Origin: Nostoc sp. UHCC 0870
GTDB taxonomy: Bacteria; Cyanobacteriota; Cyanobacteriia; Cyanobacteriales; Nostocaceae
NCBI RefSeq assembly: GCF_022063185.1
Contig: NZ_CP091913.1
Location: 5,867,141-5,931,140, forward strand
Reading direction: 5' to 3'
DNA length: 64,000 nucleotides
This document shows, one piece after another, positions 28,177 to 35,664 of this stretch (positions within the stretch are counted from its first letter, which is position 1; the number at the start of each line of letters is the position of its first letter). The position numbers and the translations under genes are program-made. The notes beneath the pieces are model-generated. The model saw only the letters and a program-made list of their open reading frames with translations, had not been told where the DNA came from and searched no databases.

Positions 28177-29823
28177 TTAATCACTTAAATTAGTTTTTGA
28201 ATCTATCTTCCATCGGTCATCTACAAATTTTAGTTTGTAGCGTATTGTCCTAGTTTTAAAATCAGTTTCTTTAGGTATAATGTTACCATTGCTGTCAAAC
28301 AGTGTACGATCTTCAGTAATTTTTACTTTAATTATTGCATAACTACCATTTACAGTGAAATTATCTACACTGTCGATTTGTTGTACTCCATATTTATAGT
28401 AAAAACCATCATTCTTTAGAGAATTTATAGAACCATCTATTCCTGCAACTCTTTCGTATTCTTCACCTGTAGTCAATTGATTTGCTGGTTGACGATCATA
28501 AGGAGGCGCAAACATCACACGTTTAGCTTGTAGCCAATCATTAATTAAGCTGGTAGCTTCTGATTGTGTAATTGATGAAGTCGAAGTCGGATATACAGTT
28601 CGCGGTGGAAGTGGAGGTGGTTTACTGGGTTGAGTGCGTTCTACTCTAGGCACACTTGTATATATAACTATAGGTGTAGGTGTAGTGGTTGGAGATATCT
28701 CTGTTGTCGGAGAAGTCGTGGCTTCTGTATGATTTACATTGTTTTGGGTTTGAGATGGTCTGGTAATCCATAAACCGCCAATTACACACGCCCCAATTAC
28801 GCCGCCGATGATGACTGCTTTTTGCCAATCACCCATTCCTTTGCTAACTGGTGGTGGTGGTTGAGAATAAACCGGCTGCTGATATGGAGCGTCTGCGGGT
28901 GGTGCGGAGACTACTGTTTGCTGCGGTTGGACATATGCTGGGGGTGCAGAAACTAATGTGGGAGGTGAAACTGGGATGGTTGGGGCGATTGGTGTTGCAC
29001 CATGTTGTAAGGCTTGAAGCATTTCTTTAGCGGTGGAGTAGCGATCGCGTGCGTGAGAGGCGATCGCTTTATCTAACAATGTGGCAAAACTGGGACTAAC
29101 ACTTAAAGCATGGTGTCGCCAGATTAAATCACCCGTCCCCGGATCGGTTTCTAATTGTTGGGGAATCTTACCAGTTAGCAAATAAATTGCTGTTAACCCC
29201 ATACTATACAAATCACTAGCAAATACTGGACGACCTGCTGATTGTTCACTAGGCATAAATCCAGGCGTACCAATCACAATCGACCGGCTAGATTCACCAG
29301 AAACAGTCATTATTGTTCCCATTGTTTCTTTGACTGCACCAAAGTCAATCAACACGGGTTTACCATCACCGTGGCGAATTAAAATGTTTTCTGGCTTAAT
29401 GTCTCTATGGACGATGCGTTTACTGTGGACGTAATCCAAAATCGGCAGAATGTTGCTGAGAATTTCTCTGACTGAACTTTCACTCAACTGTCCTTGTAGG
29501 TGCAACTTTTCCTGTAGAGTGTCGCCCTCAATATATTCTTGGACTAAAAAAAAGTCATCGTCTTCTACAAAGTAGGCATATAGTTTAGGAATCTGATTGC
29601 ACCCATCACCTAATTCTTCTAATATGGCGGCTTCTCTTTGAAACCGTTCTTGCACTAACTGATAAATCTGCGGGTTATTTTCTACAGGCTTGAGCTTTTT
29701 AATAACGCATCTCCGACCTGATGGCATTTGGGTATCTTCTGCTAGAAATGTTTCGCCAAATCCACCAGACCCCAATACCCGAATCACTCGGTAGCGATGA
29801 TTTAATAATGTAGGTGTTTGCAT
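28177..29823 (-). CDS. Ser/Thr protein kinase with C-terminal ARC6/IMS-like domain
   Basis: A 548-residue Hanks-type kinase. The kinase domain covers about 1-270, with GSGGFGETFLAEDTQ (P-loop), VIKKLKP (Lys), IVHRDIKPENIL (catalytic Asp) and LIDFGAVKE (DFG). A Pro-rich linker and one membrane segment (KAVIIGGVIGACVIGGLWIT, about 330-350) follow. The outside domain (about 425-548; SEATSLINDWLQAKRVMFAP ... YKYGVQQIDSVDNF ... WKIDSKTNLSD) resembles the IMS domain of the ARC6 division protein (DUF4101). It is upstream of the VanY gene and divergent from the FHA-ABC transporter with 159 bp between, which suggests a shared signalling unit. Confidence 0.87.
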   Translation of the reverse strand: MQTPTLLNHRYRVIRVLGSGGFGETFLAEDTQMPSGRRCVIKKLKPVENNPQIYQLVQERFQREAAILEELGDGCNQIPKLYAYFVEDDDFFLVQEYIEGDTLQEKLHLQGQLSESSVREILSNILPILDYVHSKRIVHRDIKPENILIRHGDGKPVLIDFGAVKETMGTIMTVSGESSRSIVIGTPGFMPSEQSAGRPVFASDLYSMGLTAIYLLTGKIPQQLETDPGTGDLIWRHHALSVSPSFATLLDKAIASHARDRYSTAKEMLQALQHGATPIAPTIPVSPPTLVSAPPAYVQPQQTVVSAPPADAPYQQPVYSQPPPPVSKGMGDWQKAVIIGGVIGACVIGGLWITRPSQTQNNVNHTEATTSPTTEISPTTTPTPIVIYTSVPRVERTQPSKPPPLPPRTVYPTSTSSITQSEATSLINDWLQAKRVMFAPPYDRQPANQLTTGEEYERVAGIDGSINSLKNDGFYYKYGVQQIDSVDNFTVNGSYAIIKVKITEDRTLFDSNGNIIPKETDFKTRTIRYKLKFVDDRWKIDSKTNLSD

Positions 29824-29982
29824 AATTATTATATTTTAATAATTAAAAAATATTTTAGCATAATTAACTACATACGCCTCCGAATATATACTTTTATAAA
29901 TTAGAAAAATACTTTGTTAAAATTTGGTGTAAAAACATAAATTTAACTGAAAATCAAGAAAATTATACAAAACGTTTATTCT

Positions 29983-32331
29983 ATGAATACAAATAAAAAT
30001 GGTGACATTACGAACCCATATTTAAGCTTGGAAAAACAAGGAAACATATTACACTTTGAACTCAACAAGCAACAGCATATAATTGGGCGAGAACAATCAA
30101 TGGCTGATCTAGTTGTCCCAGAAGATTGGCAAGTTGTAGGGCGATGTCAAGCTTTGTTATATAAAGATGGCAAAGACTACCGAATTTATGATGGGGATGG
30201 TCAAAAGCCTAGTACGAATGGACTGTATATTAATCGCATCCGCATCACTTCCGATTCTGGGCATTATCTAACACACGATACAGAAATCAGTATTGGTCAA
30301 AATCCCCAAAATATGGTTGTGCTGAAATACTATAATCCAGCTAATCCTGTAGTGAATCCTGCGCCGAGTTCACAAGGAATCTCTCTGAAACAGAGGTCTG
30401 TTTTACTGGGACGCGATAGTGATTCTAGTTTACCTTTAGACGCGCCTACAGTTTCCCGTCGTCACGCCACCATTGATACTGATACTCAAGGACGCTACAT
30501 TCTGCGTGATCACAGTACCAATGGGGTGTTTGTCAATGGACAACGAGTTAACAGCAGTATCATCCTTACCCCAGGTGCAATCATTCGTATTGGGCCATTT
30601 AGTCTGGTATTGCGTGGGGATGAATTACAATTCATCGATCAAGGTAATCAAATTCGTTTAGATGCTTGTGATTTGGTGATTCAAGATAAAGACAAGCGAC
30701 GCTTGGATGATATATCTGTAGCCATTGAACCAGGACAGTTTGTAGCTTTGGTAGGTGGTAGTGGTGCGGGGAAGTCAACTTTGATGCGTACCCTCTTGGG
30801 AATTGAGCAAACAACTCAAGGCATAGTTTACCTCAATGGTGAAAATCTGCGAAATAATTTCCACCTTTACCGCACTCATATAGGTTACGTTCCACAGGAT
30901 GACATTATTCACCAAGAATTGACGGTGGGGGAAGTGCTGACTTACGCCGCCAAGTTGCGATTACCACCAGATATTGATGTGGCGAATGTGGTGGAAAAGA
31001 CTTTACAAGATGTGGAAATGTCCCACCGTCGCCAGGCGAAGGTGTCCCAACTGAGTGGGGGACAACGGAAACGGGTAAGTATTGGGGTGGAATTATTAGC
31101 TGATCCCAAGTTGTTTTTCTTAGATGAACCGACTTCAGGACTTGATCCGGGGTTGGATAAGAAGATGATGCAATTATTGCGGAAATTAGCTGATCAAGGG
31201 CGGACGGTGGTTTTAGTGACTCATGCGACAGCTAATATTAAACTATGCGATCGCGTGGTGTTTCTTGGTCAAGGAGGACGGTTATGTTATTTTGGCCCTC
31301 CTGATGAATGCTTACAGTTTTTTGGTGTCAGAGATGATTTTGCTGATATCTACAATCAGCTAGAAAACCCCGAAAATGTCGTTGATCAGGCGATGAGATT
31401 TCACCAATCCGATGATTATCGGTTTTATATTGAAAATCACCTCAGTCCCGGAAATCAAACCCTACAGCCACATCTAGTTAATTCTCAGGGTTCTGGGACT
31501 TCCTTCTGGGGACAGTTCCAGATTCTAGCGCAACGTTACTTGCAGATTCAAAAGCGCGATCGCGTTAACCTTGGTTTAGCACTGTTAACTGCACCCATCG
31601 GGATCAGTTTAATGACCCTCGCCATCAGAGGTCAAGAACCCTTAGTCTTAGGAGAACAACCAGATCCCACCCTTGCACCTTTAGCGTTGCGGGTGTTATT
31701 TATCTTTACTTGTGCAGCATTATGGGTAGGACTTTCTAGTTCATTACAAGAAATAGTGAAAGAATCAGCAATTTACCTGCGTGAAAGATTAGTTAATTTA
31801 GGTTTATTGGCTTATCTCAGTTCTAAAGTAGCGATTCTTTCAGGTTTAGCACTTCTGCAAACTTTATTGATCGCAACAATAATTTTAATTTGTTTTAAAT
31901 CACCGCAGCCTGACTTAATCTCTTGGCAATTAGGATTAGTAATTACTACATTTTTGACACTTTTAACTAGTATTAGTCTAGGCTTACTAGTTTCAACCTT
32001 TGTAAAAAATATTAGTCAAGCTAATAGTGCTTTACCTCTGCTGTTGCTACCGCAAATTATATTTTCCGGTGTTTTATTTAAAATGGAAGATGCTGCTAGT
32101 ATAGTTTCCTGGTTAATGCTCAGTCGTTGGTCTGTGGGAGCTTATGGTACTTTAGTTAATCTCAATGCCCTAGTTCCTAATAATATTCCAGCACCTCAAC
32201 CATTTGAACCAACATCTATTTATGAAGCTACATGGTCTAACTTAAGTTTAAATTGGGGTGTTTTGTGCTTACATACTATCATTTATTTGACAGTGACATT
32301 TTACTTACAAAAGCGCAAAGACATTTTTTGA
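29983..32331 (+). CDS. FHA-FHA-ABC transporter fusion (ABCG/ABC-2 type)
   Basis: A 782-residue half-transporter with two N-terminal FHA domains. The first is about residues 15-115 (IIGREQSMADLVV ... NGLYINRIRI); the second is about 130-215 (LLGRDSDSSLPLDAPTVSRRHATID ... DHSTNGVFVNGQRV). The ABC ATPase spans about 225-450, with GGSGAGKSTLMRTL, LSGGQRKRVSIG and FFLDEPTSGLDPG. Six membrane segments fill about 525-780. FHA domains bind phosphothreonine, so activity is probably controlled by a Ser/Thr kinase, most likely the divergent neighbour at 28177. The layout matches mycobacterial Rv1747, which is next to kinase PknF. The exported substrate is unknown. Confidence 0.9.
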   Translation: MNTNKNGDITNPYLSLEKQGNILHFELNKQQHIIGREQSMADLVVPEDWQVVGRCQALLYKDGKDYRIYDGDGQKPSTNGLYINRIRITSDSGHYLTHDTEISIGQNPQNMVVLKYYNPANPVVNPAPSSQGISLKQRSVLLGRDSDSSLPLDAPTVSRRHATIDTDTQGRYILRDHSTNGVFVNGQRVNSSIILTPGAIIRIGPFSLVLRGDELQFIDQGNQIRLDACDLVIQDKDKRRLDDISVAIEPGQFVALVGGSGAGKSTLMRTLLGIEQTTQGIVYLNGENLRNNFHLYRTHIGYVPQDDIIHQELTVGEVLTYAAKLRLPPDIDVANVVEKTLQDVEMSHRRQAKVSQLSGGQRKRVSIGVELLADPKLFFLDEPTSGLDPGLDKKMMQLLRKLADQGRTVVLVTHATANIKLCDRVVFLGQGGRLCYFGPPDECLQFFGVRDDFADIYNQLENPENVVDQAMRFHQSDDYRFYIENHLSPGNQTLQPHLVNSQGSGTSFWGQFQILAQRYLQIQKRDRVNLGLALLTAPIGISLMTLAIRGQEPLVLGEQPDPTLAPLALRVLFIFTCAALWVGLSSSLQEIVKESAIYLRERLVNLGLLAYLSSKVAILSGLALLQTLLIATIILICFKSPQPDLISWQLGLVITTFLTLLTSISLGLLVSTFVKNISQANSALPLLLLPQIIFSGVLFKMEDAASIVSWLMLSRWSVGAYGTLVNLNALVPNNIPAPQPFEPTSIYEATWSNLSLNWGVLCLHTIIYLTVTFYLQKRKDIF

Positions 32332-32398
32332 ACCAGAATCCAAAAATTAGTGACTTCCCAAATCTAGTAGCGTGGCAAGGCTAAAATAGTGTATTAGA

Positions 32399-32452
32399 TG
32401 TAGGTTGAGTTGAGCAATGCGAAACCCAACATTGATATCGGTGTTGGGTTTC
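32399..32452. repeat. Dispersed hairpin repeat after the FHA-ABC gene
   Basis: The repeat begins TGTAGGTTGAGTTGAGCAATG and contains GAAACCCAACA paired perfectly with TGTTGGGTTTC around a 10-nt loop. A shortened relative with GTAGGTTGAGTTGAGC lies near 27276. It may double as a terminator, since CCTTTATAATT follows. Confidence 0.65.
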
Positions 32453-32497
32453 CTTTATAATTAATTATTATCATGATTAAATATGATCAATTTCTAA

Positions 32498-33337
32498 ATG
32501 GCAGAATATGATAATCTCTGTAAAAATCTCGCAGAAAAATATCCCCGTGATTTTATTAGGTGGTTATTAAATCAAGAACCACAGCAAATTAAAATCTTAA
32601 AAACCGAATTGAGCATCGAACCAATTCGCGCTGATGCGGTGACATTCTTGCAAACAGAAAATCGGATTTTACATCTAGAATTTCAAACCACAATCAAATC
32701 TAAAACCCCACTAGGATTGCGGATGCTAGATTACTACGTCCGCTTGACACGGAAATATCAACTTCCTGTCACCCAAGTAGTAATTTTCTTACAACCAACA
32801 ACTGATGAAATCGCTTTTACCACAGAATATGTCAGCGAAACGACAATTCATCGCTATCAAGTGATGAGAATGTGGGAGCAAGATTCAGCGATGTTTCTGA
32901 ATAATTTGGGTTTATTACCATTAGCACCATTAACCAAAACCGATTCTGCACCAGCCTTATTATCGCAAGTTGCTCAAAGTCTTGCTAGAATTCCAGATAT
33001 TGAGACTAGACAGAATACGACTGCTTATACAGAAATTTTGGCGGGGTTAAAGTTTGAGCAAGAGTTGATTCTAAAATTGTTCCGGGAGGAGACTATGCAA
33101 GAGTCGGTGATTTATCAGTATATTTTGGACAAAGGTGAACAGCGTGGTGAACAGCAAGAAGCTTTGCGTTTCTTAACGCGTATGTTAAATCGGCGATTTG
33201 GCGAAATTGATTCAGCCATAATTGAGCGCATTCAAATCTTATCAACAGCACAATTAGAAGCATTGGGAGAAGAGTTTTTAGATTTTACAAAAGTCGCTGA
33301 TTTAGTCACTTGGCTTGAGCAAAATCCTGGTAGTTAA
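32498..33337 (+). CDS. Rpn/PD-(D/E)XK transposase-like nuclease with DUF4351 tail, copy 1
   Basis: A 279-residue protein of the Rpn family. The nuclease core is in the N-terminal half: Asp in IRADAVTFLQ and the ExQ variant in LHLEFQTTIK, followed by RMLDYYVRLTRKY. The C-terminus (EALRFLTRMLNRRFGEIDSAIIERIQILSTAQLEALGEEFLDF) matches the DUF4351 helical domain. Related proteins promote recombination in Escherichia coli. The second copy begins 148 bp downstream, and even the 50 bp before the start codon is shared. Confidence 0.85.
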   Translation: MAEYDNLCKNLAEKYPRDFIRWLLNQEPQQIKILKTELSIEPIRADAVTFLQTENRILHLEFQTTIKSKTPLGLRMLDYYVRLTRKYQLPVTQVVIFLQPTTDEIAFTTEYVSETTIHRYQVMRMWEQDSAMFLNNLGLLPLAPLTKTDSAPALLSQVAQSLARIPDIETRQNTTAYTEILAGLKFEQELILKLFREETMQESVIYQYILDKGEQRGEQQEALRFLTRMLNRRFGEIDSAIIERIQILSTAQLEALGEEFLDFTKVADLVTWLEQNPGS

Positions 33338-33380
33338 ATGATTCTGATTTTTCCAACAAGAGATGATGAGGATGAAAAAA

Positions 33381-33420
33381 GCGATGACCTCCGGTCGGTC
33401 GGAGACCATCGCCATTTTTT
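33381..33420 (+). terminator. Terminator carrying a 24-nt insertion
   Basis: GCGATG...CATCGC encloses an inner CTCCG/CGGAG stem and is followed by a T run. The homologous site downstream of the orphan tail (34540-34552) reads GCGATCGCC with T run directly, so positions 33386-33409 look like a small insertion into a HIP1 site. Confidence 0.7.
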
Positions 33421-33485
33421 TGTAACAAATAAACCACTTCCTTTATAATTAATTATTATTATGATTAAATATGATCAATTTCTAA

Positions 33486-34346
33486 ATGGCAGAATATGAT
33501 AATCTCTGTAAAAACCTCGCAGAAAAATATCCCCGTGATTTTATTAGGTGGTTATTAAATCAAGAACCACAGCAAATTAAAATCTTAAAAACCGAATTGA
33601 GCATCGAACCAATTCGCGCTGATGCGGTGACATTCTTGCAAACAGAAAATCGGATTTTACATCTAGAATTTCAAACCACAATCAAATCTAAAACCCCACT
33701 AGGATTGCGGATGCTAGATTACTACGTCCGCTTGACACGGAAATATCAACTTCCTGTCACCCAAGTAGTAATTTTCTTACAACCAACAACTGATGAAATT
33801 GCTTTTACCACAGAATATGTCAGCGAAACGACAATTCATCGCTATCAAGTGATGAGAATGTGGGAACAAGATGCAGCTATATTTCTGAATAATTTAGGGT
33901 TGTTACCGTTAGCACCATTAGCCAAAACCGATTCTGCACCCGCCTTATTATCGCAAGTTGCTCAAAGTCTTGCTAGAATTCCAGATATTGAGACTAGACA
34001 GAATACAACTGCTTATACAGAGATTTTGGCGGGGTTAAAGTTTGACCAAGAGTTGATTCTAAAATTGTTCCGGGAGGAGACTATGCAAGAGTCGGTGATT
34101 TATCAGTATATTTTGGACAAAGGTGAACGACGTGGTGAACAGCGTGGTGAACAGCGTGGTGAACAGCAAGAAGCACTGAAATTTTGTCTGTTGTTACTTG
34201 ATGAACGTTTTGGTGAAATTGATGCGTCAATTGTTGAACAAGTGCAAGTTTTAAATAAGGAACAGTTAGAAGCATTAGGTAGAGCTATTCTAAGATTTTC
34301 ATCCCTATCTGATTTAGGGACTTGGTTAAACCAACAAGCAATTTGA
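33486..34346 (+). CDS. Rpn/PD-(D/E)XK transposase-like nuclease with DUF4351 tail, copy 2
   Basis: A 286-residue protein almost identical to copy 1 through about residue 215 and then different. It has RRGEQRGEQRGEQ where copy 1 has a single unit. Its C-terminal domain (LLLDERFGEIDASIVEQVQVLNKEQLEALG ... LGTWLNQQAI) is a diverged DUF4351 version. The nuclease residues (RADAVTF, HLEFQ) are intact. The tail that matches copy 1 survives as an orphan fragment downstream at 34410-34496. This suggests the C-terminus was replaced by recombination with another family member. Its own terminator lies at 34368-34405. Confidence 0.85.
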   Translation: MAEYDNLCKNLAEKYPRDFIRWLLNQEPQQIKILKTELSIEPIRADAVTFLQTENRILHLEFQTTIKSKTPLGLRMLDYYVRLTRKYQLPVTQVVIFLQPTTDEIAFTTEYVSETTIHRYQVMRMWEQDAAIFLNNLGLLPLAPLAKTDSAPALLSQVAQSLARIPDIETRQNTTAYTEILAGLKFDQELILKLFREETMQESVIYQYILDKGERRGEQRGEQRGEQQEALKFCLLLLDERFGEIDASIVEQVQVLNKEQLEALGRAILRFSSLSDLGTWLNQQAI

Positions 34347-34367
34347 TTTGTCTAAATTTATAGCTTT

Positions 34368-34405
34368 ACATCCCCGATTTCTTCAAGAATTAGGGGATAT
34401 TTTCT
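34368..34405 (+). terminator. Terminator after Rpn-like copy 2
   Basis: ATCCCCGATTTCTT pairs imperfectly with GAATTAGGGGAT around a short loop and is followed by ATTTTCT. It resembles the hairpin at 62458-62490. Confidence 0.6.
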
Positions 34406-34409
34406 ATTA

Positions 34410-34496
34410 CAATTAGAAGCACTAGGAGAAGAGTTTTTAGATTTTACGCAAGTCGCTGATTTAGTCACTTGGCTTGAGCAAAATGCTGGTAGTTAA
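34410..34496 (+). pseudogene. Orphan C-terminal tail of an Rpn-like gene
   Basis: 28 codons plus stop (QLEALGEEFLDFTQVADLVT then WLEQNAGS), matching the last 28 residues of copy 1 with two substitutions. The downstream flank (TTTTTCCAACAAGAGATGATG) also matches the flank of copy 1. It has no start codon or upstream part, so it is the displaced original 3' end of copy 2. Confidence 0.9.
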
Positions 34497-34660
34497 ATTA
34501 GTCTGATTTTTCCAACAAGAGATGATGAGGAGGAAAAAAGCGATCGCCTTTTTTCTCCACACCACTACTCATGATAAAGTCTCACAACTAAATATAGAAG
34601 AGCGATCGCCTTTTTTCTCCATACTGCTCATCATGAAATATAAAAAGGCGATCGCATCAA

Positions 34661-35413
34661 TATTCGCTTAATTCAACTTCCGAAGAAGTTTAAAGCAGGA
34701 ACTGCTCCAGGTTGTCTCGCAGTTCAACGGCGTTTCCATTAATTCAACTTCCGAAGAAGTTTAAAGTACTATTTCCGAGCAAGTTTTCAATAATGTTTTA
34801 GATGTTTCCATTAATTCAACTTCCGAAGAAGTTTAAAGCCATCTACGAATGGACTCAATTCGTAGAAATAAAAGTTTCCATTAATTCAACTTCCGAAGAA
34901 GTTTAAAGAAGATGTATATTTATATTGGGGAATTGGAGCGGGGACTCGTTTCCATTAATTCAACTTCCGAAGAAGTTTAAAGATTTTTTTGCTTTATGTA
35001 GTGGCAATGATTTTGATCGTTTCCATTAATTCAACTTCCGAAGAAGTTTAAAGTTTTCTCAATCCTCAAGAAGGAGAATGGGAGTTGTTTTGTTTCCATT
35101 AATTCAACTTCCGAAGAAGTTTAAAGTTTTAATTATTGTTGATTTTTTGGAGGATCGCATCAGGTTTCCATTAATTCAACTTCCGAAGAAGTTTAAAGCT
35201 CTCGAAACCCACGAAAGTTTCGCGGGGTTTCCATGTTTCCATTAATTCAACTTCCGAAGAAGTTTAAAGACCACAGGAGCGATCAACTTTCGCGAGTGGA
35301 CTCTCTAGTTTCCATTAATTCAACTTCCGAAGAAGTTTAAAGCTCTGAATTTAGATCAGAGGGATGTGATATGGAATGGTTTCCATTAATTCAACTTCCG
35401 AAGAAGTTTAAAG
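34661..35413 (-). CRISPR. CRISPR array, 11 repeats and 10 spacers
   Basis: Ten identical 35-nt repeats (GTTTCCATTAATTC...GAAGAAGTTTAAAG as written on +) start at 34732, 34804, 34874, 34948, 35019, 35092, 35164, 35235, 35308 and 35379. An eleventh copy at 34661-34695 is degenerate in its first seven bases. Spacers are 36, 37, 35, 39, 36, 38, 37, 36, 38 and 36 nt. On the - strand the repeat ends in ATGGAAAC, the usual form of a type I or III crRNA handle, and the degenerate repeat then lies at the distal end. So transcription from the right is likely, with the leader after 35413. No cas gene is in the window; subtype cannot be assigned. Confidence 0.97.
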
Positions 35414-35664
35414 GGCTAGGCTCTGAACACCTTACCTAGAGGTAATCCTACAGCATATTTTCGGGGCTTGTCAAATTTGGTCAAAATGAAAGTTCTAAAC
35501 AGAGAATAAATGTGGAAAAACGCAGGCTGAAACCCTTGCTGGATAAGACTGCCGGGGCTGTCAACGAAATAATCAGGGTTTCAGGCTTTGTACTTCAGCC
35601 CCGAAAAGAGTCAACAGTTAAGTTTTACTTATCCCAAATCATAGGACGATACATTATTAAGTTA
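35414..35664 (-). promoter_or_regulatory. Probable CRISPR leader region
   Basis: 251 bp between the leader-side repeat and the kinase stop codon. It is on the side expected to be the leader from repeat polarity. The part next to the repeat (35414-35552) has no counterpart beside the CRISPR remnant, but the stem-loop segment that follows does. I cannot place a promoter with confidence. Confidence 0.5.
35553..35603. other. Stem-loop element next to the CRISPR array (copy 2)
   Basis: CGGGGCTG at 35553-35560 pairs with CAGCCCCG at 35596-35603. The loop holds ACGAAATAATCAGGGTTTCA, nearly identical to the loop of copy 1 at 26495-26549, and the inner GAAAT/GTTTC pairing is retained with one G-U pair. 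Stem bases differ between the copies but pairing is kept. Confidence 0.65.
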
